A DNA stretch of 64,000 bases from Fennellomyces sp. T-0311 (Eukaryota > Mucoromycota > Mucoromycetes > Mucorales > Lichtheimiaceae). Location: positions 47,598-111,597 of the forward strand of contig JALLLT010000074.1 in NCBI GenBank assembly GCA_025266875.1. The letters are read 5' to 3'. The notes beneath the pieces are model-generated. The model did no database searches. It saw only the letters and a list, made by a program, of their open reading frames with translations, and was not told where the DNA came from. Positions 1 to 11,767 of the stretch are shown here, in pieces (the first letter of the stretch is position 1; every line of letters starts with the position of its first letter). The position numbers and the translations under genes were made by a program.

Positions 1-1312
1 TACATAGTTTCGGAATCGCGTGTAAAGCCCTTGGAGAGATGGGTTTCAAAGTTTTTTTTAATGTGCCATGCACATAACGTATGAGGAGTGTCCGGGTACA
101 CTGCACGTAGAGCTGCACCTAGAGCCTTGTCATCGTCAGTGACAAAGATGCCTGGGTTGATCGCGCCATTATCGAAAACGACAGACTTTAGCTGTCTCAG
201 CAACCATTCGTAGGACGCCTCTTTTTCGTTTGAAATTAAGACCGAACCAATGTAAAATGATCGAAGCGACTTGGACGATTGGTTGGACGCGAGGTTATCG
301 ATACCGACAATGTTGACCAAAGGCATTTTGTTCGTCACAGTTTTGTAGGTCGCATCGAGAACAATGACCTCACTAAACCGTCTGGCCCGCTCAATACTTT
401 TCTTGTGCGTCACAAAAAGCTTGTCGATCGTATCTTCGGTTTTGCTGTAACGCAATAGATACCCATGGCTTTTAAGATAGTCATGAAGAGTACGTGCTTC
501 AGACTGCTTCATCGCTCGTGCCACCTCTTCCCTGATTTTATACACATCTTTGGGTATCTGTGTCTGCTCACCATTCGCTCCGGCCGTTTGGCGCAAGATC
601 TGAGCAGGTGTGAGCATGTTTTCAGACATTTCGATAATCTCAGCCCTTTTCTCTGGATCATCGTTCCGGTATTCGTGGTAGACCAGCTTACTGGTCGCCA
701 TAGGATGGGAATGCTCAGAACATTTAAGGGTTGCCCTCCAAAGACCGTCGGATTTCTTTTGGGATGCATAAACTAGCCAGGGACAGCCGATTTTCTTAGA
801 GGGACGAATGGGGTTCTTTTTCACAACTCCATTGCTGCACTTATGAGACCCTTCTTTGACACCCTACATTATGTAATAGTAAGTAACAAAAGTCACGTTG
901 ACTTGTATACATAATATAGTATAATAAATATGTCAACCTCCTCGAGCACTTCTGTATCGTCGTTACATGCTGTATCGCCAATTTTGTTTTCACCGCCATT
1001 CTACAGACACAGATTCACATATAAATGGGCGGCTTTATAGATATCTTTATTTTTCGTAACTACCATTTTCTTGACTTCATACGATTCTTTCTCATCATTC
1101 CCGGCTCCCAACTGTTTTTTAGTGCGGTGACCACGAGCCTCACCACCATGACCACAAATAAAATTCGTTTTCACCGTGCCTTGGTTAGGGTTCATGTTGC
1201 TTGCACCAATTTTTACAGTAAAGCCTCCCTCTTTAGCCACTGCCTTAAGGTCCGCGTAAAGTTGCTCCCGGTTCAAGTAAGTTTTTTTGGTAATGGACTC
1301 CATTAATGACAT
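1..1312 (-). CDS. FAR1/MULE-type transposase, 5' two-thirds, runs off the window
   Basis: Mutator-like transposase that would cut and paste its element in the nucleus. Reading starts at the ATG at 1310-1312 (MSLMES). Exon 1 holds a FAR1-like N-terminus (GGFTVKIG, then CGHGG). An intron ends at an acceptor near 863, after which come HKCSNG, GCPW and CSEHSHP, the Cys/His positions of the FAR1 zinc-binding module. Next are RNase H-fold DDE landmarks: VIVLDATYKT (first Asp), VGIDNLASN, FVTDDDKAL (second Asp) and the CMWH motif. The catalytic Glu and any SWIM finger lie beyond base 1. The second MULE at 42.5-45.3 kb shares the same blocks in the same order, which confirms the frame. The donor of the first intron is uncertain (a GTATGA near 1086 is the best candidate). 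No stop codon is visible in the main exon, so this copy may be intact. Confidence 0.85.
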
Positions 1313-1351
1313 TTTGATCTGATGATCTTAAGCAAAAAACTTTTGACTGAA

Positions 1352-1468
1352 TTTGGTGTGCGCAAGGTGATTTGGTGTGCGCAAGGTGATTTCTATTCTC
1401 AGCACATTTTACTAAAGTGACTGGGTGGTTTGGTGTGCGCGAGGTAAAAATTTGGTGTGCGCGAGGTA
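1352..1468. repeat. Four copies of TTTGGTGTGCGC(A/G)AGGT
   Basis: An 18-19 bp unit occurs at about 1352, 1371, 1429 and 1451. The first two copies are head to tail. The last two carry G for A and follow a 40-bp spacer. The cluster lies just upstream of the MULE start codon and at the point where the Ty3-type fragment stops matching its relative. It may therefore be subterminal or promoter sequence of the MULE, or a junction scar. Confidence 0.6.
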
Positions 1469-2067
1469 AAACCCTTACTGAGTCTCTTACTTTTCTTGTT
1501 CACGTTATCACAGTCACGCTTGGGAGGTAGGCCAGGGAGCTTGTCTTGGAAAACATTGCTGAATTCTGCAACTAGAGCTTTGGCCATCTGATCATTGGCC
1601 TTGTCAGTGGGTTCCGTTTCTTGTGGCCGTAGGAAACACACGAAGACATCGTCAATTTCCTTGTAGCGCTCCAAGCGTTGAACTTGGCGATGTGAGATCA
1701 GGTATGCAAGCTCAGGGATCACACGTTTATGTCGTGGACGAATAACATATTCATGATCACCCTTTTGGATCTGCTAGGTATCCAACTCCCAATCTGGAAT
1801 AGGTTGTACTGTCTTGAGCCAATCATGCCCAAGAATCACATCAAATTTTGTGTCGAGGATATAAGCAGGAGCGGCATGCTCATACCCTTGGGCATTCAAC
1901 AACAAAGTGGCTTGCTGGCTGATCGACATGACATGCCCTCCGGCAGTTTCGACTTCTCGGATGGGTACTTCGTGTGTGGGCAAGGCCTTTGCGATTCTTG
2001 GCGCAACATAGGACCCAGTGGCACCGGAATCGATCAGCACGAGCACAGGACAACCATTACAAGACAT
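1399..2067 (-). pseudogene. Ty3-type pol fragment A1: retropepsin and start of RT linker
   Basis: The 1774-2067 segment is an aspartic protease: VLIDSGATGSYV is the catalytic DSG loop and FDVILGHDWL is the second conserved block. Downstream, 1399-1722 gives RHKRVIPELAYLISHRQVQ and FSNVFQDKLPGLPP, the linker before reverse transcriptase. Both match the corresponding parts of the copy at 39.7-41.7 kb. The protease lies in a different frame from the segment upstream at 2094-2312, so at least one frameshift exists near 2090, where the relative reads through. Similarity ends near 1470 with no RT. This is a dead fragment. Confidence 0.85.
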
Positions 2068-2093
2068 GGGATACAGAGGTAAAACGGTTTCTT

Positions 2094-3256
2094 TTATTGA
2101 TAGCGAGGAATCAAGTACTGTTTATCCTCCTGTAGCATCTCCTGCAGCAAACGAGCATCTTCGTTCTGGTCGTCGGACAGGTCAATCAATTGGCCTTCAG
2201 AAATGTGTGGTGGTTCTTGCTCAACCATGTTAAGGGATTGTGATTGGCGCGGGGGAACTCCCTCTAATTTGACCGCACTTGGCCTTTTGGGTGGCTTCGA
2301 GAGCTGGAACAATTATTGCCTGGACGACGGCCACCATTGCCACCTTGATGGCAGGGAGCCGATGAACAGTAGCGAGCAATGTGGCCAACACCACTGCAGT
2401 TAAAACATTCTCTGTCGTCTGCACCTCCATTGTCTTGTCGTTGCCAGTTGTTGGAAGCACCACCGCGACCAGGCGAGCGCCTGCTGAAACCTGGTCCTCT
2501 TGAGCGAATGGCGTCCAGGTCCATAGGTGCCACTCCAGATGAACGAAGATACTCGGGTACGTGGTATTGTCCTTGCTGCTGGTGGGGGACTTGCTGCTGG
2601 ACACCTTGCTGATACCAGTACTGGGCCTGTTGTTGCAAGCTTTCATAGGCCAGAGCAATCTGCATGGCTTCATCGGTTGTCTTGGTGAAACGGGATCTAA
2701 CATGCATGAACAGCTCGGGCTGCAGACCTCGCTTGAACCGATCCTTCGCCTCGTCGTCTGTCATCGGGGGCATGGCAGTCCAAATAGCCTGAAACTGTGT
2801 GACATAGTCAGCCACGGTGCTGGTTTGTGCCAAATGGGCTAGATGGTCTCTTGCAAGACGTGGTGCATCTGGTGGGCTGAACATCTGCAACAAACGTTTC
2901 ATGAATTCCTTCCAGTGGTCAATGTCAGCGCGTGCTTCTTGCTGTTGCCACCAAATTTCAGCTTCACCTCGCAGAAGTGTTGCTGCGTAGGCGACCTATT
3001 GGTGTTCCTCTGGGTCAGCCATCTCCAGGTACCGCTCGACTGATCTAAGCCAACTCTGTGCAGCATGTAAGGTTCGGTTGCCATGGTACATGTCAGGTTC
3101 ACGTATACGCACATGGAAAGGCTTGGGCTCTTGTTGGTTGTTAAGTAGAGCAGCCAGGGTTTCTAGAATGGCCTTTGTGGGATCTTGCTGTGCCATTTCT
3201 TCTTGATCGGAGTCTTCAAAGGTGAGTTCTTGCCGTGTCGTGATATCTTCTTCCAC
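2094..3256 (-). pseudogene. Ty3-type gag (A1) with CCHC knuckle, one in-frame TAG
   Basis: Retrotransposon capsid/nucleocapsid precursor. The N-terminus at 3256 (MEEDITT) leads to a capsid region with WLRSVERYLEM, LLRGEAEIWWQQQE and PPDAPRLARDHLAHLA. A Gln-rich stretch follows, then the zinc knuckle CFNCSGVGHIARYC at about 2390-2430. An in-frame TAG at 2996-2998 lies between EEHQ and VAYAATLL, where the reading frame otherwise continues without a shift. The end of gag (2264) overlaps the start of pol (2312) in the -1 frame, a usual arrangement for this group. LTR-a starts 40 bp upstream, so this is the 5' end of an element in minus orientation. Confidence 0.85.
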
Positions 3257-3296
3257 AGGTGAATCGTCGTCGATGGGGTCAGAGGTTAAGCGATAT

Positions 3297-3515
3297 TGTC
3301 GTCTTTATAATTGCTTGAACCACGGAGGAATGGACGACCCACAAAGAAAAAGACCGCAAAGGTAAGTAACCACAAAGGTGTATGACCACGAAGAATATAA
3401 GCAGATAGATGATGATTTATTTAATAAACTGTGCTGATATTTATACTATTTTCTAACACTAAAATTATATACAATACGCTGCGGTGCGTAGCAATGGTAA
3501 TCGGTCTTGACAACA
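3297..3515 (-). repeat. LTR-a, ~219 bp, upstream of gag A1
   Basis: On the plus strand the block begins TGTCGTCTTTATAA and ends TTGACAACA, so it has TG..CA ends. It aligns in layout with LTR-b (3677-3894) and LTR-E (41724-41921): all three have the TGTCGT end and an AT-rich core containing ATATTTATA followed by TTTTCTAA. It lies directly upstream of gag A1. The putative primer site after the LTR does not begin TGG, so the priming tRNA is not evident. Confidence 0.7.
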
Positions 3516-3654
3516 AAAGAGGTAAGTAGCTGCGCATTACGTTAAAGCATATTGCTGCGCGTCGCAGTAGACGAAGTGTTGCCGGTAATAAGAATTGCCG
3601 AATAATGTACTATGACAATATTCTTGAAAACTGGGATGGAAAAATTTATCACTC

Positions 3655-3894
3655 ATAAACCGCTTTCGCTACCAATTGTCGTCTTCGTAATTTGGCGGAA
3701 TAGACCTTAGCTGGAGAATAGACTTTTGAAACAGAAATGAATAAAGAGGATAACTGATGGATGATGTTTATTGCTATTACATGCCCAGATATTTATATGT
3801 TTTACTAATTCTAATTATAATATAAAATGACGTATGAAGAAGACAATGCTGAGCATTACCAAGATACTAAGCAGGTGTAGTAGCGTTGGCAACA
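3655..3894 (-). repeat. LTR-b (3677-3894) with adjoining primer-binding-like site
   Basis: The 218-bp block begins TGTCGTCTTCG and ends GTTGGCAACA (plus strand). It shares TTGAAACAGAA, ATGTTTATT and ATATTTATATGTTTT with LTR-E at 41.7 kb. Just inside it, in minus orientation, lies TTGGTAGCGAAAGCGG, almost identical to the sequence after LTR-E (TTCGTAGCGAAAGTGG). It is therefore probably a primer-binding site. A short possible gag start (MSDKFFHPSFQEY) follows and is cut off before LTR-a. Confidence 0.7.
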
Positions 3895-4188
3895 ATTGCG
3901 CAGCAAAACGGCAGAAGAGGTATCCAAAAAGGAAATGGGAGTAAGTCCGCTAGGAAGGCTACGACACGGATAATACCAAAGCCAATGGATCAGCGAATTA
4001 GGCGAAGGAAAACAAAAGAATAAAGATGACTTGATGGATACCTTTATTGTCTACAATGATGGAGGATATATATATATGTTTTTCTAACTAGTTGGTTATA
4101 CTAAATGTGTGATAGAGATATATGTGTTCAGCAGAAAAAGAGCTACGTGTTGCATTGACCAGAGACTACGTCTCGAAGAGATCGTGTC
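3895..4188 (-). repeat. Degenerate LTR-like sequence at the 3' end of element A
   Basis: There is no gene here. The stretch 4005-4105 repeats the internal layout of LTR-a/b (GATGGATACCTTTATTG, then TATATATATGTTTTTCTAACTA), and the block ends GTGTCTTAACA near 4193. A purine-rich TTTGGGGGGAGG on the minus strand (about 4263-4277) looks like the polypurine tract of element A. Exact LTR limits could not be fixed. Confidence 0.45.
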
Positions 4189-5016
4189 TTAACAAGAAGC
4201 AACTACATGTTCATGGTGGTACACACCAAAAAAGGAATGCCTGCCGCTTCTGGCTACAACAATACCTCCCCCCAAACTGTTGGTCGTCCTCGAACAACAT
4301 AGCAAGTAGACCAGCTGCTTGTAAGTAACGTCGTTCAACAGCATGTGTAGCGATGGGGTCATACCAAGGATCCTTGAGAGTACCAGACCTGATGTAGATG
4401 GGGCATAAACGGTCAGTATGCACCATGAGGAATAAACTTGGCCTTGGAGATCTTGAAGTTTGTAAATGTCTGTGTCAGGTTTTGTGGCAATAACCTTGTA
4501 AGGGCCTTTCCAGTTGAATTCGAGGCTCAGCTTGTTTTCATGTCGCAACAAAACATGATCGCCAATAACAAACTTCTGTGGCTTCAAAGTAGCATCCCAG
4601 CGGGCTTTATCCTTGGCATCATTGTCTCGAAGTCGGCTTTCCGCAAGTAGACGTGCCTCACGTAATCGACGAACCTCTGGGACACGGCCTGTGATAGCGG
4701 GTGCTTCTTCTTGATCAGTGTCAGGTGGCACTACAAATGGCCGAAGGTGATCACCAGGAAGACGAGGTTCAACACCATACAACAGAAAGTATGGGCTAAA
4801 TCCGGTAGTGCGGTGCTTGCATACACGACAGGCAAAAACGGCAGGAGCGACGAACTGATCCCAGCGATGAATCTGGCCTTGAGTGTACTTACGTAGCATT
4901 TGCTTGAGAATGCCGTTTGTACGTTCGACTTTGGAGTTGGTACGTGGATGAAAAGCAGATGTAAAAATGTGATTGACCTTGATGCGTCCCAAATAATATG
5001 CTAGCACCTTGGACAT
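4189..5016 (-). pseudogene. Element A integrase, C-terminal half
   Basis: This is the second half of the retroviral-type integrase core and its C-terminal domain. HPRTNSKVERTNG carries the catalytic Glu. Then come FACRVCKHRTTGFSPYFLLYG and FVIGDHVLLRH...FNWKGPYKVI, the SH3-like GPY/F region. Near 4425 the frame shifts by one base: the natural continuation (VHTDRLCPIYI) is in another frame from the preceding GQVYSSW. The upstream half lies at 5467 onward, separated by the solo LTR. Confidence 0.85.
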
Positions 5017-5466
5017 TGTAGAGAAGTAACTCAACACGCAACCTAAAGCAACAAGATTCCCCGCTAACTATCATGTGGAACACAAACTATAGCCCATACA
5101 TATAATCTACCAAACCCTCACAATAAAAAGACAGACTCTTTCTTCCCACAAATCCCTTTGACTCCGTATAGTTGAAGAAAAGTGGCCGTTTCCTCTTTGT
5201 ACGTGGTGACTTAAGAGCTCTCACGAAAGCTTACGACGGTACCGAATATTAACGACAATGCTGGATTATATAGTTTTGCACTTGTTGTCTACCGTTCCTG
5301 ATTACATTTGTATCGCTTATAACTCACTGTATACTTGTTACCCGGTATTTGACTGGTACGTTCCCTTTCCCGTCATTAAGAAGTTTACATCCCCAAACCA
5401 ATCGCTTAAATGTAACATTGTTATTGGCAGGTAGTGACGCCTAAAAGAAATAAAACCCTCGCAACA
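5017..5466 (-). repeat. Solo LTR of the element-C family, 450 bp, TSD ACAT
   Basis: It begins TGTAGAGAAGTAACTC and ends CCCTCGCAACA, the same 450 bp as the two LTRs of element C (15088-18525 less its insert, and 24620-25069). It is flanked by ACAT at 5013-5016 and 5467-5470. Removing LTR and one ACAT rejoins the integrase reading GANFM to SKVLAYYLG. This is the product of insertion followed by LTR-LTR recombination. Confidence 0.92.
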
Positions 5467-6222
5467 ACATGAAATTTGCACCACGATCCATGCAGATTTC
5501 CTCAGAGCAACCAAATGGCAAGACAATTTCTTCATATAGAAGTTGGCGATAGCTTCACCAGTGGCGTCGGGAATGGCACGGACAATGGTCCAGTTGGTAG
5601 CATAGTCAATGGCAACCAACAGCCAATGATTATGATTGACAGTGGTTGGGAGCTCCCCCACAAAATCCAAATGCCAGCGAGAAAAAACAGGCAGAACTTC
5701 CAAGGGCTTCATAGGCACATGATGTATGGTGCGATCTGCATTGGCTGCTAATTGGCACTGTGGACAAAGAGCGAGCCATTCTTGAATATTAGATCGCATA
5801 TCGGGCCACTACCAACGCTTGCGCATCAAGTCATATACAGTTGTCTTCCCAGCATGGCCAAAAGCGTTATGAAACTGCACAACCAAATCCGCATGGCGAG
5901 CAAACATGACGTAGTGGATCTCATGGATGGCATCACTGACTTTGACCTTGCGAAAAACCATACTATCATGTACCACGAACTTGTCTTTGTGCCTAAGCAG
6001 GAGATCCTTGTACATGGACGGCCATTGTTTCTCAGGGACAGCATAGAATTTTGGCCAGTCTGATTCCTGTATGCTCTTGACTGCGTAAAGGTAATCAGGT
6101 TCCAAACTGGGCTCCGTGGTAACACAAGTAGCGCCATCTCGTCTTGAAAGCAGATTAGGTACGTGATTGTCTTTACCAGGCTTGTATTGGATGTCCAGGT
6201 CATAGAGTTCGATTTTGGCAAT
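5467..6222 (-). pseudogene. Element A integrase, zinc finger and N-terminal core
   Basis: The HHCC zinc-binding region is visible as FHNAFGHAGKTTVYDL and CPQCQ. The first catalytic Asp follows in WHLDFVGELP, then the second in CMDRGANFM. An in-frame TAG sits where Trp is expected (KRW-TAG-WPDM). One base is missing near 5540, so the reading jumps from NFY to YEEIVLPFG in another frame. The upstream part (5970-6222) is the usual RNase H-integrase tether (YKPGKDNHVPNLLSRR), with another TAG at its start. Confidence 0.85.
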
Positions 6223-6945
6223 CTAACAGGTCAAATGTGGGGTTGGCTTCTTTTGCGTTCGAAAATACTTGAGTGGATGATGGTCAGTGCGAACCACATA
6301 GGGCCTGCCTTCAATGAAACACTGCCAAGTACGCAGCATTGTAAGAATCGCCAGAAGTTCCCGTTCCTGCGCTGCATATTGTTTCTCGGTCTCAGAGAGC
6401 TTCTTCGATTCAAACGCAAGAGGGTGCAGCTGGCCATCCAGGCCTTCTTGAAGCAGCACACCTCCCACAGCGTAGTCACTGCTGTCGCATTCGATCACAT
6501 AGGGCAGGGCAGGATCTGGTGGCTGGAGGACAGGAGCGTTGCACAGGACGGACGTGATTTGCTCAAAAGCATCCTGACACACCAGAGTCTACGTAATTGC
6601 CCTTTTCTTCACGCCTGTCCCTCTTGTCAAGTCGGTCAGTGGCGCGGCCATGGCACTGAACCCTCGAATGAATCGTCGGAAATGGCTTGCCAAACCCACG
6701 AATTGGCGCGCTTCCTGAACATTGGTTGGCTCCGGCCAGTCTTGAATTGCTTGCACCTTTTTTTTGGAAGGGAGAATACCACGCGCCGACACCTCAAAGC
6801 CGCAGAACTCTAACGACGCCTTGTTGAACTCACATTTCTTGATATTCGCCACTAGTTTTGCAGCACGCAACCGCTCCAGCACGCGATGGCAATCTTGATA
6901 GTGTGACTCCTCGTCTTTGCTGAAGACCAGCAGATCGTCGAGGTA
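6223..6945 (-). pseudogene. Element A RT thumb and RNase H
   Basis: From the right: YLDDLLVFS (RT active site, just inside the B insertion point), KCEFNKASLEFCGFEVSARG and the RT thumb VGLASHFRRFIRGFS. RNase H follows with YVIECDSSDYAVGGVL and RTDHHPLKYF. A TAG interrupts the two parts (KRAIT-TAG-TLVCQDAFEQI) where relatives have Trp. The domain order and spacing match ordinary Ty3-type pol. Confidence 0.88.
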
Positions 6946-7253
6946 AAGTATGTTGAATCAAGAGAGAGAATAAGTATGAAAGACAAATATGTCAACGAGA
7001 CTCAAAAAGGTAACTGATTTATTTCATATGTTTTGCTCTCTCAATTTATAATAAATGCTTATCCATGATGGGATTTCCTTAAGCCGGTATTTCCGTGAGT
7101 GATGTGTAATGTCAACCTTATTATCATTGGGCAGTTACGGATCGTGATGATCGATAGGATGAATGCTGACAGAGCATATCCGTGAAGAGACGCGTTGACC
7201 GCAAGGTCGTGTCTATGAGTAATCTGATTGGCTGAGTATTTGGTAAGCATAAA

Positions 7254-7766
7254 CATCGGGGAAGGATGTCATTCTATCCGAGGATACAAAGGGACATGGA
7301 TATTTATATCAGGTATCTGAGGTATATAGGAGAAAATATTTTATGTAGGCCCATTTAAAAATCCATCAAAAGCTTGATACTCCGTTATAACCACGTATTT
7401 ATGCGCTGCGTAAAATAAAGAGGTATACAGCTTTGGAGATAAATATATAGCTTTGGTAGAGTGCTCTTACAATCTGTATACGCCTTTACATTTCTATAAA
7501 TGCCTATGCAGATAGCACAAACCCTATATGGATATCGACATTCTGTATTGGTCTGCCTAAATCCTGTATGTACCTATTCATCCCTATATGCTTCTATAAA
7601 GGTCTATATACACAATATACAAAGGTTATATACTTACCGTATATACTTTACTTAGCCTATTGAGGTCATTGTTCACGAAGTGGCGTTAGTGCCATGGAAA
7701 CTGTCGTACTTCTTTTAACCGTGATCCTAAAAGTTCGAAGCCGACATGCATACTATGTAAACGTAA
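7254..7766. repeat. Left subterminal region of Plavaka-1
   Basis: There is no gene. Short CTATATGG/CTATAAAGG/CCTGTATG-like motifs recur from about 7310 to 7640 (for example CCCTATATGG, CTTCTATAAAGG, GTCTATATAC). The right end carries related CCTATATAGGC motifs, so these are probably transposase-binding subterminal repeats. Confidence 0.55.
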
Positions 7767-10700
7767 TTACAAGGAAATACTTTCTTCTAAGTACCATGGG
7801 AGCACTTCTATATCATCATCATCGGGGTGATTATCGCTTTGTATTACGGGCTCTGATTCCTCGCTTTCATCGATTGTTGCATCCGCACATTCCTCATTCC
7901 ACGTAACCAACTTCTCTTTATCCACTGTTTTAAGAATACCTCTATCACGGCCTTCAAACCAGTGATACTGCGAAGCATCGTAATTGACAAGATACTGGTC
8001 ATACGGGTACTTGCTGATTACTGAATACGCTGGGCACGCAAAATCCGGAACGATATGTGCAGATCGAACTATTTCCGAAACAGGTGCTACGAATCGACCT
8101 TCGTAGTCCCAGTTTTCAGTCGTATATACCACTTCTAGGCCAGTTGCGTGCTCATCAAAAGCTGGATCGTACCGTTGACAATAGCATAAGTCATACTGTA
8201 GACCATCATACGCTATGCTGAAGAATGACAGAACTTGACCGTAATAGCCTCCCTTGAAGAACACATAATGGCGCCTTTCATCACCGCGAAAGTCAGATGA
8301 AGATCGCAAGATTTCCCGGTTCATCTCGTTTTCATCAATGCATTCATTCAGTGCAAGGGCTTGATAAAATCGTGCCTGTGTTAACTATTAGTAATAGGCA
8401 ATAGAAGATTCTTAACGTCAGTAATAGAAGTTTAAACGGCCATACCAATTGATAGTCAGGCTCTGGTAAGTCTGCCGTACTATTAACTCTTGACGTATTT
8501 CCATCGGTAGCTGTATGCAAGAAGTAACAGACCAATTCGTAAAGGTCAGAGAACTCTACACCATTGCACTGCGCAAACTGATGAAACTTCGCCAAAGTCC
8601 CATTGTAAAGCGGGTACAGCAATTCATACTTCGATGACTCCATAGACTGAGACTGTTGATTACCCATTGCTGCTATATAACGTATCGGAATTGGATATTC
8701 GTCATGCAGAAGATCTCGACGGTTGATAAACTTTGAGACCTATTTCAAGTGACATAAGTATCTCCAATATTAAAACCGCATATGCAGCATACACGTTACC
8801 TGTGTAACAAACCCTGCTTTGTGATAATTGGCGCGTTTTGAAGGCTTCTTAGCGTCTCTCTTATGCTGCAATTCTGTATGGTTGGTAGTATATGCGCTTA
8901 CTACACCGTGACTTACGATATCCGTGATATATTTGAATAAGCAGTGATTCTTTGGAAATTTCATGTGCGACTTTCATGTCAAAGACTCCAGTGAGCATAG
9001 GTTTCAATTAAATTCATTCATCTCTGCTTACCGGCGAATATTTTTCGAAGATAGGACTATGCTTATTGTACAGTTCAAGGGATATTTTCATTTGGTTCAG
9101 CGATTTATAGTCGTGCTCTTTAGCTGTCGCAAGGTAATAGAAGTCAATGAAGTACCGAAGACACAATGAAGCTTGCAAAGGAATTTGATCATGTATGCAA
9201 GGCAACAATATCTGCAAAGTCCCAATAGAGGTAGAAGTATTCATGGTAAATCGGTGCTATAGCTGTAAACAATAGCACATCGTACCTTCATATGCTCGCG
9301 TAGCTCCCCATATGTCGGGTTTTTTAGTGCACTTAGCAAGAAACCAGAAGTAAACTTGCGCAGGCCAGTAAAGTCTGGAATATTTGCAGCGCTGTATAAT
9401 TCATATGAGAAGAAGTTACTATCACACTCTGCTATTGTCACTCACCGATCATTTACACACTTGATATTGCCAGTGCTACGTATCATCTTCTCCGTACATT
9501 TGAGCAGGTACTTGTAGGTTCCACCTAGCTGGTGCAAATCGTCTACCACAAGTGCAGAATAGATGTCGAAGTTTTCTACCGACCAAAACGCGTTCTGAAA
9601 TTGAGACGTTTTAGTATGGATCCCTGATAGAGGCTTCAAAGCGATTACCTCCACTGGAAAAATTGAATGATCTTTGCAAAATTTCCTGGTTCCGGCGACA
9701 CTGTTGATAGACATTGCTTGCCTGTATAGATTGTACATATCGAAATTCGCACGCACTCTAACATCCTCAAATGGCACCAGCTCGTTGAATTTTTCTGTTG
9801 GTACATAGCATCTGGGACACGAAAAAGCAGTGTTTCCACTTTTCACACACGCGAGTAACCTCCTAAATTGTGTTCTGTCAGAAGAAATCACAATAGTCCA
9901 ACTCTTTATATGCGTACTGCTCAGGGAGATCTGCACTATAAGCAGCAAGCGCCGGGATACAATGATAAATCAAGTTGCCAGGTCCTCGAAGCAACAGAGA
10001 CCTATGTACCATCAAGCGTGCGTTAGCAACATAGGGCACTTTATTAAAGAAGGAGTCATATTTTGAATACGTACCCATCATCCAAACGGTCTTTATTCAA
10101 CGGCTCAAGGATTTTCTTCATACAGCTGTGAATAATCGCACTCTTCGCCCCAGACCACCAAGGTCTTGATCTTCCATCTGCTGGGTTGTCAATGATCGGC
10201 AAATACGCAATAACACGACTAGCATTGTGCTCTGGGATGTCACGAATCTCTTTTGGGATGTTTGCTACAATTAGTATTCTGTTATTAGCAATCTTTCATT
10301 TTACGATGCGCTGTACTTCAGGTAAACGTACCCAGTTTTAAATAAACAGGCCACAGCTTGAACCGTCCATTAACTGAAACAGCGGTTTGGTCTGACGATA
10401 ACATCAGCGCCAAGATCACATGGGTCGAAGGTATTGTTGACTAGTATAATATAATATGTTATAACATCGTTAAGCTTGACTTATTACATATATTAAGCAA
10501 ATAGGAAGGTAATTCAAATACCTGTACTTGCTGCCACCATTTTCCAGTGTGTATATCAGTAAACACCCGTTCGTTTCCACGCATTTGTATTACTGGTCGC
10601 AGGATCATTTTTTCAGAAAAACGTGGATTGGAGAAAAGTAGCTGCGAAACCTTCTTTATGTCCCTTTTGCAAAGTTGGACTTCTCCCAGGACAGCAGAGA

Positions 10701-11565
10701 GATCTTCGAGGTCACAATCATCAGGTAAACCCTCGATATCTGTAATCGGTATTGATGTAGTTTCCAGTGGCTGTATGAATTGATCGTCGGTTTAGTGCTA
10801 TATATGCGTAATATGACTCGGTAGTACCATACCACTTTGATAAGCTCATCTGCATCCTGATTGAGGCGGCTGTTCAGCGTTTCTGTGGTTCGTACTGTTA
10901 TCGAAACTCTCTCTGAACTATCTCTCGCATGATCCATAGCAAACTGAATAAAGTCAGCTAATCTGTAAGAGTATTTGTAAGCAGACATTTAAGAAACGTT
11001 TACACAGTATCTTACTCTGTATACTCTGCGTTCGACAGGTTTTTATCGAGAGAGTATAATGCTAGACGCTGCTCGATCACATTGAGCGTTCCCAATTTTC
11101 TTGGCGTCTCACTCTTGTACGCATGAGGAACACCTCCAACTTTCACTAAAGTACTGTATGATTAAATGTATTTTCAATCCCACTAAAGAATCTTTTCACC
11201 TTCATGTAAAGGTTGCTTTACTCCTTGTCCACTGGCGCTGCCCGTATCACTTGTGGATGGTGGCGAATATCCCGCGGTGGTATCCATGGGCTCGCTTTCG
11301 TCCATGCGCTGGACCATTTCACGAGCAGTCTATTAATCGAATAAACTCAATAAGTTTCGCAACTTGATTGTTTCCTTACAATGTACCTCTCTAGGTATGA
11401 TTGGCTGTGGTAACTGGGCACTTGTACACGGTCGCTCCGGTGGCAATGGAGGCAATGGCTGCCGTGAATGGTCCATGCGCACATGAGCTCGGACTCCGTC
11501 AACAGAATCAAACCCTTTTGAGCATGCTTCGGTGAATGGACAAGGAAATTTCTTGGGCTTTGGCA
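7767..11565 (-). CDS. Plavaka-type transposase, multi-exon (Plavaka-1)
   Basis: Predicted cut-and-paste transposase of the fungal Plavaka group. The ATG at 11563-11565 opens MPKPKKFPCPF, a C2H2 zinc finger (CPFTEAC...HVRMDH). Further exons give GKWWQQVQ; LSSDQTAVSVNGRFKLWPVY (SDQT with the probable first catalytic Asp); NIPKEIRDIP and VIAYLPI; GPGNLIYHCIPALAAY; FSCPRCYVP; VDDLHQLGGTY; FTSGFLLSALKNPTY; FPKNHCLFKY. The last exons form a conserved C-terminal domain (YYGQVLSFF, HATGLEVV, AHIVPDF, YLVNYDASQYHW). Order and intron positions agree with Plavaka-2. Introns are 55-75 bp. I saw no stop inside these exons, but the exon joins were made by eye. Stop codon TAA. Confidence 0.85.
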
Positions 11566-11767
11566 TCAGCGAGTGCTTTTTAAGAGAACCGTTTTTGACA
11601 CGAGGCAATATACTTCTATTGCCCTGAATTTAAGCTGTTTCCCCGCCACCAAAAAATTTAATTTCAATGCCAGAAAATTAGGTATATCGGACAAGAGGGG
11701 CCATGCACAATTGCATAAAACGCTGAGTTTTTTTTTCATGCAGAAAAAAGTTCCCTCTTTTTCCTGT

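Noticed and set aside
3297..3894. LTR-a and LTR-b as the two LTRs of one tiny element
   Set aside because: Both are in the same orientation 161 bp apart but diverge strongly, have different neighbours (gag A1 versus a primer-site-like sequence), and no shared flanking duplication was found.
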